Source: Lachnospiraceae bacterium UBA3632 (lineage in GTDB: Bacteria > Bacillota > Clostridia > Lachnospirales > Lachnospiraceae). Taken from it: a DNA stretch of 45,369 nt. The translations under genes and the position numbers were made by a program. The stretch lies in NCBI GenBank assembly GCA_002373975.1, contig DFKZ01000125.1, forward strand, positions 1 through 45,369, written 5' to 3'. Under the pieces are notes generated by a model, which did not search any database, had not been told where the DNA came from, and saw nothing but the letters and a program-made list of their open reading frames with translations. Positions 17,532 to 25,182 of the stretch are shown here, piece after piece (the first letter of the stretch is position 1; the number at the start of each line of letters is the position of its first letter).

Positions 17532-18401
17532 ATGGATTACAGCAGGTACGAAATATACGATTTTGACGGCTTCAGCGCCTTTAATATGTCTACGGGGTTT
17601 AAGGACAGAAGTTATAAAAATCACTGGCACTCATACGGTGAGATAACTCTGGTTGGTCCGGGCGAAAAGAATATCTACAGTGTCAATCAGACTACTTATA
17701 ATCTTGTAGAGGGCGATTTTGTGCTGATCTGGCCCATGGAAATGCATTCCGTCATAGATGCCGACCTTGAAAAAGCTGTTGTGATCCAGTTCAGTAATTC
17801 CTTTATCAATTCCCTTTTTGATCTGCGAAGGATCATGCATATATACCGCAATCTGCATGTGATATGCATTATAGCTCATCCGGAGCTGGCAAAAAAGCTT
17901 AATGATATCACTACCGAAATGAAGGATATATTTTTTTCGGGCGATCAGGATAAAGAACTTAAATGCTGCATGCTGCTGATGAAATTCATGCTCACTCTGG
18001 ATGAATATAAAGGAGAACTGGCACCGGAGCTTGCTCAGGAAAGCGGAAACGGATATACCGATGATGTGATGCGCAGAATGATGAATGTTACGGATTACAT
18101 CAAGAACAATCTTACCTCTGACGACCTTTCTCAGAGTGCTATGGCTGAAATGGCCGGGATCAGCAGAGATTACTTTTCCAGGATCTTTAAAAATGTCACG
18201 GGTATGAATTATAACAAGTGGCTCAATATGATAAGGCTTGAAAAGGCTACCGAGCTTCTTGCCATAAAAGATCTCAGCCTTACTGAGATTGCGATGCTTT
18301 CAGGGTTTCAGAGCATTCCAAGCTTTAACAGGGTATTCAGGGAAGAAAAGGGTATGGCACCCGGCGAGTACAGAACATTGTTTTCAGGAGAAGGACACTA
18401 A
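17532..18401 (+). CDS. AraC-family transcriptional regulator
   Basis: Transcription factor with an N-terminal cupin-like ligand domain (about 1-150, with HWHSYGEITLV at 31-41 and a WPMEMHSV histidine). A C-terminal double helix-turn-helix spans about residues 185-285, including LSQSAMAEMAGISRDYFSRIFK and IAMLSGFQSIPSFNRVFREE. The ligand is unknown; the cupin suggests a sugar or small carbonyl compound. GGTGG precedes the ATG. The stop overlaps the next start by one base (TAATG), so its most likely target or partner is the adjacent dehydratase/epimerase. Confidence 0.9.
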   Translation: MDYSRYEIYDFDGFSAFNMSTGFKDRSYKNHWHSYGEITLVGPGEKNIYSVNQTTYNLVEGDFVLIWPMEMHSVIDADLEKAVVIQFSNSFINSLFDLRRIMHIYRNLHVICIIAHPELAKKLNDITTEMKDIFFSGDQDKELKCCMLLMKFMLTLDEYKGELAPELAQESGNGYTDDVMRRMMNVTDYIKNNLTSDDLSQSAMAEMAGISRDYFSRIFKNVTGMNYNKWLNMIRLEKATELLAIKDLSLTEIAMLSGFQSIPSFNRVFREEKGMAPGEYRTLFSGEGH

Positions 18402-19432
18402 TGAAGAAAAAAGCGTTATTTATCGGGGGAACAGGTACTATCAGCACTGCGATCGTTAAAAGACTCTCTGCAAGCGGCGAATGGGACGTGTATGTATTAA
18501 ACCGCGGAAACCGCAGCAATGTGCTTCCGGAGGGCGTAAATCAGATAGTAGCGGACATTAATGATGAAAAAGCTGTTCTTGATAAGATAGGAGATATGAC
18601 TTTTGACTGTGTATGTGAATTCATAGGCTTTGTTCCTTCACAGGTTGAAAGAGACTATCGCTTATTTAACGGAAAGACAAAACAATATATCTATATAAGC
18701 TCTGCATCAGCATATCATAAGCCGGCTGCTTCATACGTTATAACCGAGGGAACCACCCTTGCAAACCCTTATTGGCAGTATTCAAGGGATAAGATCGCAT
18801 GCGAAGAGTTTCTTATGAAGAAATACAGAGAAGAAGGATTCCCTGTAACCATCGTTCGTCCGAGCCATACTTATGATGAGCGTAATATCCCTCTCGGAGT
18901 TCACGGAAAGAAAGGATTCTGGCAGGTTATAAAAAGGATGCAGGAGGGAAAACCCGTTATCATACAGGGCGACGGATCAAGCCTCTGGACCCTTACCTGG
19001 AATGCTGATTTTGCTGTGGGTTATACCGGTCTGATGGGCAACAGACATGCCATTGGAGAGGCTTTCCAGATTACATCCGATGAGGTGCTCACCTGGGATC
19101 AGATATATAAGACTATTGCCGATGCTCTCGGTGTAGAACTTAAAGCTTATCATGTATCCACCGACTTTTTAAGATCAGTGGGAGATAAGTACGGATATGA
19201 TTTCACAGGTTCACTTCTCGGCGACAAATCCGTATGTGTAGTATTTGATAACAAGAAGCTTAAAGCCATCGTGCCGGATATGAAAACTACAGTCACATTT
19301 GACAGAGGTGTTAGATATGCGCTTGAATATGTGCTTGCACATCCTGAAGAATGCCAGGCTGATGATCCCGAATTCGATGCATGGTGCGACAGAGTTATCG
19401 ATGCACTTGAGAAGGCAAAGGAAACAATCTAA
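18401..19432 (+). CDS. NAD-dependent epimerase/dehydratase (extended SDR)
   Basis: Extended short-chain dehydrogenase/reductase. The NAD(P)-binding motif FIGGTGTIS is at residues 7-15, a serine-rich strand YISSASAYH near 97-105, and the catalytic Y-x-x-x-K appears as YSRDK near 127-131. The C-terminal half carries the substrate domain (VIIQGDGSSLWTLTWNADFA near 187-206). Substrate unknown; the family acts mainly on nucleotide sugars, but isoflavone-reductase-like or atypical members exist. Translationally coupled to the AraC gene and followed by a bidirectional terminator facing lexA. Confidence 0.83.
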   Translation: MKKKALFIGGTGTISTAIVKRLSASGEWDVYVLNRGNRSNVLPEGVNQIVADINDEKAVLDKIGDMTFDCVCEFIGFVPSQVERDYRLFNGKTKQYIYISSASAYHKPAASYVITEGTTLANPYWQYSRDKIACEEFLMKKYREEGFPVTIVRPSHTYDERNIPLGVHGKKGFWQVIKRMQEGKPVIIQGDGSSLWTLTWNADFAVGYTGLMGNRHAIGEAFQITSDEVLTWDQIYKTIADALGVELKAYHVSTDFLRSVGDKYGYDFTGSLLGDKSVCVVFDNKKLKAIVPDMKTTVTFDRGVRYALEYVLAHPEECQADDPEFDAWCDRVIDALEKAKETI

Positions 19433-19456
19433 CCGGAGGATTATCAGATCAAAACA

Positions 19457-19492
19457 ATAAGCAGCAGAACCGGCTACAGGTCTGCTGCTTAT
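19457..19492. terminator. Bidirectional terminator between the SDR gene and lexA
   Basis: ATAAGCAGCAGA (19457-19468) and TCTGCTGCTTAT (19481-19492) are a perfect 12-base inverted repeat with a 12-base loop. It sits between two convergent genes. On the lexA side it is followed by TGTTTT, and on the plus side by ATTTG. Confidence 0.82.
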
Positions 19493-19499
19493 ATTTGAA

Positions 19500-20120
19500 T
19501 TATCTGATAAAACGGAAGACTCCGAAAACTTTACCCAGTATCTGACAATCCGGAACAATGATAGGATCCATGCTGTCGTTCTCCGGCTGGAGCCTGATAT
19601 GATCATCTTCCTTATAGAAAGTTTTCACCGTAGCGGAATCATCGACAAGAGCAACGATTATCTCGCCATTCCTGGCTGTATCGCATTTATTGACAAGCAC
19701 TTTATCACCGCTGAAGATGCCGGCATTTATCATCGAATCACCCTTAACATTAAGTACAAATGATTCTCCGCTCGGAAGCTCAGAGGCGGGAATAGGAAAG
19801 TAATCAAGGATATTATCACTGGCAAATATCGGCTGACCGGCTGCAACATTACCGAAAACAGGCAAGGAAGCCATTTCAGTCCTGACCATCTGGAATGAAT
19901 CATCACAGATCTCAATGGCGCGGGGCTTGGAAGGATCCCTTTTAATATAGCCGCGCTTTTCCAGAGTCTCAAGGTGAGAGTGAACTGAAGAGGTGGATTT
20001 TAACTTGACCTTTTCACATATTTCGCGAACTGTGGGAGGATATCCCCTTTTCAAGATCACTTCTTTTAAATATTCGAGTATTTCCTGCTGCTTCTGAGAA
20101 ATCTTATTGGAATTAGCCAT
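19500..20120 (-). CDS. lexA: SOS repressor LexA
   Basis: Represses DNA-damage genes and cleaves itself when RecA filaments form. The winged-helix domain occupies residues 1-70 (SQKQQEILEYL, TSSVHSHLETLEKRGYI). The self-cleavage bond is A94-G95 in NVAAGQP, and the catalytic dyad is S129 (KGDSM) and K166 (SATVKTF). The start at 20120 gives a 206-residue protein, like B. subtilis LexA, and has GAGGG 8 bases upstream. A longer reading from 20204 has no support. A consensus SOS box lies in its own leader, implying autoregulation. Confidence 0.97.
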   Translation of the reverse strand: MANSNKISQKQQEILEYLKEVILKRGYPPTVREICEKVKLKSTSSVHSHLETLEKRGYIKRDPSKPRAIEICDDSFQMVRTEMASLPVFGNVAAGQPIFASDNILDYFPIPASELPSGESFVLNVKGDSMINAGIFSGDKVLVNKCDTARNGEIIVALVDDSATVKTFYKEDDHIRLQPENDSMDPIIVPDCQILGKVFGVFRFIR

Positions 20121-20146
20121 ATATTTGCCCTCGCATTCTTTAAAGT

Positions 20147-20158
20147 GAACCTTCGTTC
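20147..20158. promoter_or_regulatory. LexA operator of lexA
   Basis: GAAC-CTTC-GTTC matches the Gram-positive SOS box GAAC-N4-GTTC exactly, with a flanking G on the right. It lies 15-26 bases downstream of the lexA -10, at the start of the transcript. Confidence 0.9.
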
Positions 20159-20172
20159 GAATTGTCAAATCA

Positions 20173-20200
20173 AGTATAACACACTTTTTTAAAAAAGCAA
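20173..20200 (-). promoter_or_regulatory. Candidate lexA promoter
   Basis: On the minus strand TATACT (20178-20173) is preceded by a 16-base spacer and TTGCTT (20200-20195). The -10 is good and the -35 only partial. The SOS box lies just downstream. Confidence 0.6.
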
Positions 20201-20212
20201 ACATATTTTCCC

Positions 20213-20224
20213 GAAATTTTGTTC
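20213..20224. promoter_or_regulatory. Imperfect SOS box between lexA and the yneA-like gene
   Basis: GAAA-TTTT-GTTC, one base from the consensus half-site, flanked by C and G as CG...CG. It is upstream of both promoters. Confidence 0.5.
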
Positions 20225-20244
20225 GATTTTTTTAACAAAACGTA

Positions 20245-20273
20245 TTGACAACCGAAAATCTGTTCGATATAAT
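20245..20273 (+). promoter_or_regulatory. Promoter of the yneA-like gene with embedded SOS box
   Basis: TTGACA (20245-20250), a 17-base spacer, TATAAT (20268-20273): a consensus promoter. The spacer holds GAAA-ATCT-GTTC (20254-20265), a one-mismatch LexA box placed where repressor would block polymerase. A further near-match, GAAC-ATAT-ATTC, lies at 20296-20307. Confidence 0.82.
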
Positions 20274-20336
20274 GCAAATACAAACAAACGTTCACGAACA
20301 TATATTCACCGGAAGCAAATTTATGGAGAGAAAGAT

Positions 20337-20759
20337 ATGAACAGATCAGTAAACGTATCAGCGAACAGGTCATCGGTAAACAATAAGAGAATAACTGAAA
20401 TGTCCGAGAGAGAGTATATTGCATATAGGAAGAGAAGAGCAGCATCCCTGAATGCTAGGAACAATGTTTTAAAGTTTGTATTTATTGCAGCGGCTGCAGT
20501 GGTCCTTACCGTTTCCATCAAGGCCATCACCGCTTTTGCTTCATCCTCCGCCGGGGCAGAGCAGAAATATTATAAAACAGTATCCATCGGATATAGCGAC
20601 ACTCTGGAATCCATAGCGGAATCAAATTACGATCCGGCACATTATTCCACAGTGAACGATTATCTTAAGGAAATAACGGATATAAATCACATCAGCGCAG
20701 ATTCCGCTATCAACGGAGGACTGATCATCTATATTCCGTATTACGGTGAAGTACATTAG
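20337..20759 (+). CDS. yneA: YneA-like SOS cell-division inhibitor with LysM domain
   Basis: Probable damage-induced inhibitor of septum formation. It has an N-terminal cytoplasmic tail of about 44 residues, one membrane helix at about 45-68 (VLKFVFIAAAAVVLTVSIKA), and a C-terminal LysM-like domain (KTVSIGYSDTLESIAESNY ... LIIYIPYYGE). This is the architecture of B. subtilis YneA, which is also divergent from lexA. At 140 residues it is longer than YneA because of the extended N-terminus. The promoter carries an SOS box. The identity rests on architecture and context; overall sequence similarity to YneA is expected to be low. Confidence 0.75.
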   Translation: MNRSVNVSANRSSVNNKRITEMSEREYIAYRKRRAASLNARNNVLKFVFIAAAAVVLTVSIKAITAFASSSAGAEQKYYKTVSIGYSDTLESIAESNYDPAHYSTVNDYLKEITDINHISADSAINGGLIIYIPYYGEVH

Positions 20760-20801
20760 TTTTTGCATTAAATGAAGTACATTATTTTTCCTTTACAATA
20801 C

Positions 20802-20830
20802 TTGTAAACAATTCATTTTTCCTTTAAAAT
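20802..20830 (+). promoter_or_regulatory. Candidate promoter of the AI-2E-type transporter gene
   Basis: TTGTAA (20802-20807), a 17-base spacer, TAAAAT (20825-20830). Each hexamer deviates from consensus, by two and one bases respectively. Confidence 0.5.
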
Positions 20831-20923
20831 AAAGTGTTAGAGGGCATTTCGTTGCCCGGTTCGGAATAATATATCTTTGATATTTTATTTATGGACCAAA
20901 GATTATTTATCGGAGAAATGATT

Positions 20924-22462
20924 ATGAGTACTGATTCATTTGAAAATACAAAGTCAGCAGAAGAACAGATTTTGGGAGAAGACATACAGTCATCCTATAA
21001 AGACCGGTCTTCCGATAAAAATCCCGAAAGGGCATATAAGGATTATCAGCCGGATAAGAAGTTTATGCAGAATAAATACTTCTTATGGGGCTTAACCGGT
21101 TTCTTAACTGTTGTAGCATGCATATTCGTTTATTTAATACTCAATAATATCAAGCCTATCTATACATTCTTTAAAATGCTGACAGATATACTCATGCCTG
21201 TTTTCGTCGGTATGATCATTGCATATCTGCTTACTCCCGTACTTAATTTTATAGAGTGTAAGATTTTTATTCCTATTTTTAATAAAACGAAGATCAAGGA
21301 ATCAAAGAAGAGGAACAAGATAATTCGCGGCATCTGTATTTTTATAACTATAGTCCTTGTCCTTGCCGCAGTATTCTGGATGGTATATTTGATGATCAGT
21401 CAGATAGTACCTTCAATACGTGATATTGCCAATAATCTTGACACATATCAGGCAAATATACAGAATTGGGCAAGAAAGACACTTGCCAACAACCCTGATC
21501 TTCGAAATAACATTATTCAATTTGCCGGAGTTTCTTCACAGAATCTGGAAACATGGATCAATGATGATTTCTTATCCATATCGCTTATAACAAGGTTTAT
21601 TCCTTTCATCAACAGTGACGGATCAATAGATATGGGGCAGCTTCTTCCGATCCTTAGCTCCATTATGGGAGGATTAAGTAAATTCTTTGGCGGTCTTTGG
21701 AATTTCATTATCGGTATGATCATTTCCATTTATCTGATGGCAGGAAAGGAGAGGTTTGCAGCCAGGAGTAAGAAGCTTACATACGTTGTATTCAACAGAA
21801 AGAATGCAAACAGCATTATTTCAGCCTTCAGATTTACCCATAAGACCTTTATCGGATATCTTGGCGGAAAGATCATAGATTCAATCATAATCGGTTTCCT
21901 GTGCTTTATCGGAACATCGATAATGCAGACACCTTATGCCGGACTTGTAAGCTTATTTGTGGGTGTTACCAATATTATTCCTTACTTTGGTCCTTTCCTT
22001 GGAGCGATACCGAGTGCACTTCTGATATTTGTTGTGGATCCAATGCACCCGCTTAATACATTGTTTTTCCTTATCTTCATACTTGTACTGCAGCAGATTG
22101 ACGGTAATGTGATAGGGCCTAAGATCCTCGGCGATTCCACAGGCCTTGAAGGCTTCTGGGTTATCTTTTCCATAACTTTGTTCGGCGGGTTTTTCAAGGT
22201 ACCCGGTATGATCCTTGGTATTCCTGTATTTGCTGTTTTCTATGCCGGAGTCAAAGCATGGTCTACCAAAAAGCTTAAGAAGAAAAAGCTTCCTTACACA
22301 ACAGATGATTATGTTGATATGATTTCGATCAACGATGACGGCGAAATGGAAACATTTATTCCGGATTCTAAAAAACCGGCTAAGAAAATACGTATTCCTT
22401 TTGTCTCATCCATAAGAGAAGCGATTAAGAAAAAGAAAGAGAAGAAGCAGAAGGATAAATAA
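20924..22462 (+). CDS. AI-2E-family transporter (YdiK/TqsA-type membrane protein)
   Basis: Polytopic inner-membrane protein of the AI-2E transporter family, named after an E. coli member linked to autoinducer-2 export; other members move ions, and the substrate here is unknown. Around eight hydrophobic segments are visible. Examples are FLWGLTGFLTVVACIFVYLIL near the N-terminus and the conserved block GNVIGPKILGDSTGLEGFWVI near residue 410. The C-terminus is a strongly basic cytoplasmic tail (KKKEKKQKDK). Start chosen at 20924 because GGAG (20912-20915) is 8 bases upstream; an earlier in-frame ATG at 20891 lacks a ribosome binding site. Confidence 0.85.
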   Translation: MSTDSFENTKSAEEQILGEDIQSSYKDRSSDKNPERAYKDYQPDKKFMQNKYFLWGLTGFLTVVACIFVYLILNNIKPIYTFFKMLTDILMPVFVGMIIAYLLTPVLNFIECKIFIPIFNKTKIKESKKRNKIIRGICIFITIVLVLAAVFWMVYLMISQIVPSIRDIANNLDTYQANIQNWARKTLANNPDLRNNIIQFAGVSSQNLETWINDDFLSISLITRFIPFINSDGSIDMGQLLPILSSIMGGLSKFFGGLWNFIIGMIISIYLMAGKERFAARSKKLTYVVFNRKNANSIISAFRFTHKTFIGYLGGKIIDSIIIGFLCFIGTSIMQTPYAGLVSLFVGVTNIIPYFGPFLGAIPSALLIFVVDPMHPLNTLFFLIFILVLQQIDGNVIGPKILGDSTGLEGFWVIFSITLFGGFFKVPGMILGIPVFAVFYAGVKAWSTKKLKKKKLPYTTDDYVDMISINDDGEMETFIPDSKKPAKKIRIPFVSSIREAIKKKKEKKQKDK

Positions 22463-22496
22463 ATATATCATTATTTTTCCTTTTGCAGTTTTATAT

Positions 22497-22949
22497 ATGC
22501 GATTTGTTATACAGAGAGTCACTGAAGCTAAAGTTGATATAGATAATAAGACGGTAGGTTCCATCAAAAAAGGATTTCTTGTTCTTATAGGTGTTTCCGG
22601 CAGTGATAATGAGGAAACAGCCGATAAGATGATTAAGAAACTTGTTGGACTCAGGATATTCGAAGACGAGAACGGAAAAACCAATCTGGATCTTTCCGCG
22701 GTTAACGGATCACTTTTGCTGATAAGTCAGTTTACTTTATATGCTGATTGTCGTCACGGCAACAGGCCCGGATTTACCGATGCAGGTTCCCCTGATATGG
22801 CAAACAGATTATATGAGTATATTATTTCTAAATGTAAAGAATCGGTTTCTGATGTTCAGACCGGTATATTCGGTGCAGATATGCAGGTTTCTTTGGTAAA
22901 TGACGGTCCTTTTACCATAATTCTTGATTCCAACGACTTAATCAAATAG
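22497..22949 (+). CDS. dtd: D-aminoacyl-tRNA deacylase Dtd
   Basis: Removes D-amino acids, and glycine, mischarged onto tRNA. Family motifs are present: MRFVIQRVTEAKV at the start, the SQFTLYADCRHGNRPGF block (about 79-95), and the C-terminal NDGPFTIILDS corresponding to the cross-subunit Gly-cisPro motif. The length of 150 residues is standard. It follows the transporter by 34 bases, with only a T-rich stretch and no clear ribosome binding site. A weak hairpin lies after the stop (22944-22985). In many Firmicutes dtd sits beside relA; here it does not. Confidence 0.95.
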   Translation: MRFVIQRVTEAKVDIDNKTVGSIKKGFLVLIGVSGSDNEETADKMIKKLVGLRIFEDENGKTNLDLSAVNGSLLLISQFTLYADCRHGNRPGFTDAGSPDMANRLYEYIISKCKESVSDVQTGIFGADMQVSLVNDGPFTIILDSNDLIK

Positions 22950-22993
22950 CTGCAAACCCTTGAAAACAGAGGAAGATAGCTATTTTGCCCTCG

Positions 22994-23031
22994 AAATGTA
23001 TGCGTTAAATTTATATTTTGCGTATACATTT
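22994..23031. promoter_or_regulatory. Inverted repeat upstream of the Xer-type recombinase gene
   Basis: AAATGTATGCG (22994-23004) and CGTATACATTT (23021-23031) match as inverted repeats in 10 of 11 bases, 16 bases apart. No T-run follows. It lies just upstream of the recombinase promoter and could be an operator or a recombinase-binding site. Confidence 0.4.
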
Positions 23032-23042
23032 AATATGAAATA

Positions 23043-23051
23043 TGCTATAAT
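23043..23051 (+). promoter_or_regulatory. Extended -10 promoter of the Xer-type recombinase gene
   Basis: TGCTATAAT is an extended -10 (TG-N-TATAAT). No good -35 is found 17 bases upstream, which fits the extended class. It lies 74 bases before the chosen start codon. Confidence 0.55.
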
Positions 23052-23124
23052 ATAGTAAGCAGTAACCTTAACCGGTTAAATATGGTTTTTGCCATTTATA
23101 TTTATAATATGGAGATTTCATATC

Positions 23125-24147
23125 ATGCTTGAAAAAAAACGTGACTCAACAGTTTTATTACAGATAATTGATGAATTGCCCGAATTTTGTCAGGATTATT
23201 TTATCGGGCGTAAAAATGAGCGTGCATTATCTACAAGGATCGGTTATGCAAGGGATCTGAATCATTTCATCGATTGGATGATACAGAACCATCGCGAATT
23301 TTGTCAGTTTGAGGGCAAAAAACGTCAAATAAAGCCCTCGGATTTCAATCTTATCAGCGCAAGTGACATGGATAAGTTCATAGAAATATATTCTGATGAA
23401 CATTCGATTCCCGCAACCGCCAGGACCAGATCGGCCATATCGTCATTTTACAAGTATCTGACGGATACACTTCGCGCAGTTGATTACAATCCTGTTTCCG
23501 GAGCTCAAAAGATAAAAATCCCTCCCAAGGACTATGTTATTTTTTTAACAAGCGAAGAGCAGGAGAAATTATTGAATACTATCCGTTTCGGCACAGGCTT
23601 AACTCCCCGTCAGCAAAAATGGCATAAGCATTATGAAAAACGTGATCTAGCAATGATTTTTCTTTTTCTGGATACAGGGCTTCGTGTATCGGAAATGAAC
23701 GGTATAGATAACGGTGATCTGGATCTTAATGAATGTTCGGTTGTAGTAACTCGAAAAGGCGGAAAACAGAGTAAAATTTATTATTCAGATGAATCAGGTG
23801 GATATATAAAAGATTATCTGGATGAAAAGCAGATCACCACTCCCCTCTCCTGCGGCCCCAAGGAGCCATTATTTGTAACATTGAAGGGAGAAAGGCTTGC
23901 CATAAGGCAGATTCAGGAAATTGTTCCCAAATATGTAGATGCTGCATTACCGGAAAAAGCCGGAACGATTAGTCCTCATAAACTTCGTTCCAGCTTTGCC
24001 ATGGAGTTTTACCGGGCTGAGCGTGACATTCTTGCTTTACAGCAGAGAATGGGACATTCCAGCCTGAATACTACAAATATTTACGCTAAAGCATTTGAAT
24101 CCGTTTCAAATAAGACAAGAAACTGGCGTGAATCACTTAAGGATTAA
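23125..24147 (+). CDS. Tyrosine recombinase of the XerC/XerD type
   Basis: Site-specific recombinase. The N-terminal SAM-like DNA-binding domain spans about 18-115 and the catalytic domain 140-330. All active-site residues are seen: R187 (TGLRVSE), a basic residue near K211/K214, H285-x2-R288 (HKLR), H311 (GHSS) and nucleophile Y320 (NIYAK). At 340 residues it is longer than XerC/D (about 300) because of an extended N-terminal region. No phage or transposon genes surround it, so a housekeeping role in chromosome resolution is possible but not shown. Start at 23125 has GGAG 10 bases upstream; the ATG at 23089 lacks one. Confidence 0.87.
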   Translation: MLEKKRDSTVLLQIIDELPEFCQDYFIGRKNERALSTRIGYARDLNHFIDWMIQNHREFCQFEGKKRQIKPSDFNLISASDMDKFIEIYSDEHSIPATARTRSAISSFYKYLTDTLRAVDYNPVSGAQKIKIPPKDYVIFLTSEEQEKLLNTIRFGTGLTPRQQKWHKHYEKRDLAMIFLFLDTGLRVSEMNGIDNGDLDLNECSVVVTRKGGKQSKIYYSDESGGYIKDYLDEKQITTPLSCGPKEPLFVTLKGERLAIRQIQEIVPKYVDAALPEKAGTISPHKLRSSFAMEFYRAERDILALQQRMGHSSLNTTNIYAKAFESVSNKTRNWRESLKD

Positions 24148-24196
24148 AGTAACAATCCCTTATAACTTAAGTTCAGATTCTGATCAGAATAAAGAT

Positions 24197-24556
24197 TTAT
24201 TTCATATCCTCGATATTAACCTGCTTACCGTCACGCCAGATCCTTTCAAGATCGTACAGAGTACGGTTTTCCTTATCAAATATGTGCACGATTATATCAC
24301 CAAAATCTATAAGCACCCAGTTTGCGGTATCATATCCTTCGATATGATTCTCGGGATATCCGGCGCGTCCCAGCTTTTCGGTAACATTATCGCACAGTGT
24401 CTGGACCTGATTCTTGTTGTTTCCGCCTGCGATAATGAAATAATCCGCTATAACTGATACTTCACTTATATCAAGCATCCTTATGTCTTCGGCTTTTTTA
24501 TCTTCAAGTGCATCGATGGCAAGCTTAGCCATCTCGTTTGTCTTTTTGTCTGCCAT
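24197..24556 (-). CDS. rsfS: Ribosomal silencing factor RsfS
   Basis: Binds L14 on the 50S subunit and prevents subunit joining when nutrients are scarce. Signature segments are DIRMLDISEVSVIADYFIIAGG (about 24-45), the GYDTANWVLIDFGDIIVHIF block (about 78-97) and RTLYDLERIWRDG. Start at 24556 gives 119 residues with GGAG 5 bases upstream; a longer in-frame reading from 24595 runs into the yqeK gap and has no ribosome binding site. It is the last gene of the rplU-rsfS block and converges with the recombinase gene across 49 bases without an obvious terminator. Confidence 0.95.
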   Translation of the reverse strand: MADKKTNEMAKLAIDALEDKKAEDIRMLDISEVSVIADYFIIAGGNNKNQVQTLCDNVTEKLGRAGYPENHIEGYDTANWVLIDFGDIIVHIFDKENRTLYDLERIWRDGKQVNIEDMK

Positions 24557-24600
24557 AAATCTCCAATCTGAATTGATGAAATTCTTCTTAAGCAATTTCG

Positions 24601-25173
24601 TTATTTATCCAGAGCCTTTTTATAATACTCTAAGGTTTTGCTTGTCATGGGATCGACAGCTTTACTTCCTTCTCCAAGATATGTCAGAGTATCCTCGAGT
24701 ATCTGTAAAACTGCCTTATCAATATCAGCAAAAGCAAGCCTTCTTACTTCATCAATATGAGGAAGTGGCTTCCTTCCGGGCTCTATATAATCAGCCACGA
24801 ATACGATCTTTTCGAGAAGAGACATTTCAGGTCTTCCCGTGGTATGCCACTTAATGGCATCCAGTACCTCTTTGTCGTCGATTTCATATTCTTTGTGAGC
24901 CAGATAAGAACCGAGTTTTGCATGTAAAAGGCCCGGATTAGCCCGTTCAACATCGCTTATGGGAAGTGAATACTTCTCACATAATTCAAGCTTTTTTTCA
25001 TCGGAATAGCCTTTGGCACAATCATGCAAAAGCCCTGCAAGCCTGGCTTTATCAATATCGGCTCCGTGAGCCATTGCAAGAGCCGCAGATGTAAATTCAA
25101 CGCCTCTTGTATGCTCAAGCCTTTTATAATCAAGTTCCTTTTCCAAGGCTTTTAATATCTTTTTTGTATCCAT
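24601..25173 (-). CDS. yqeK: HD-domain hydrolase YqeK
   Basis: HD-superfamily phosphohydrolase; members hydrolyse diadenosine tetraphosphate symmetrically to ADP. Metal residues are visible: the H in YKRLEHTRGV, the HD pair in GLLHDCAKG near residue 48, and a later IKWHTTGRPEM. At 190 residues it is the single-domain form. No ribosome binding site is evident in the 9 bases after yhbY, so coupling to that gene is likely. nadD, which usually lies between yhbY and yqeK or is fused to yqeK, is absent. Confidence 0.92.
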   Translation of the reverse strand: MDTKKILKALEKELDYKRLEHTRGVEFTSAALAMAHGADIDKARLAGLLHDCAKGYSDEKKLELCEKYSLPISDVERANPGLLHAKLGSYLAHKEYEIDDKEVLDAIKWHTTGRPEMSLLEKIVFVADYIEPGRKPLPHIDEVRRLAFADIDKAVLQILEDTLTYLGEGSKAVDPMTSKTLEYYKKALDK

Positions 25174-25182
25174 AGGGCATTA

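Noticed and set aside
17446..17646. 66-residue open frame between rng and the AraC gene
   Set aside because: It runs into the AraC gene in another frame, lacks a ribosome binding site and has an unlikely composition; the AraC start at 17532 has a good one.
20891..20923. Upstream ATG of the AI-2E-type gene
   Set aside because: The ribosome binding site GGAG is placed for the ATG at 20924, and the 11 extra codons contain it.
22944..22985. AAATAGCT ... AGCTATTT after dtd as a terminator
   Set aside because: The loop is over 25 bases and the stem AT-rich, so it was mentioned only within the dtd entry.
24177..24190. ATTCTGATCAGAAT palindrome between the recombinase and rsfS genes
   Set aside because: There is no loop and no T-run, so it cannot work as an intrinsic terminator; a 14-base palindrome alone is weak evidence of a site.
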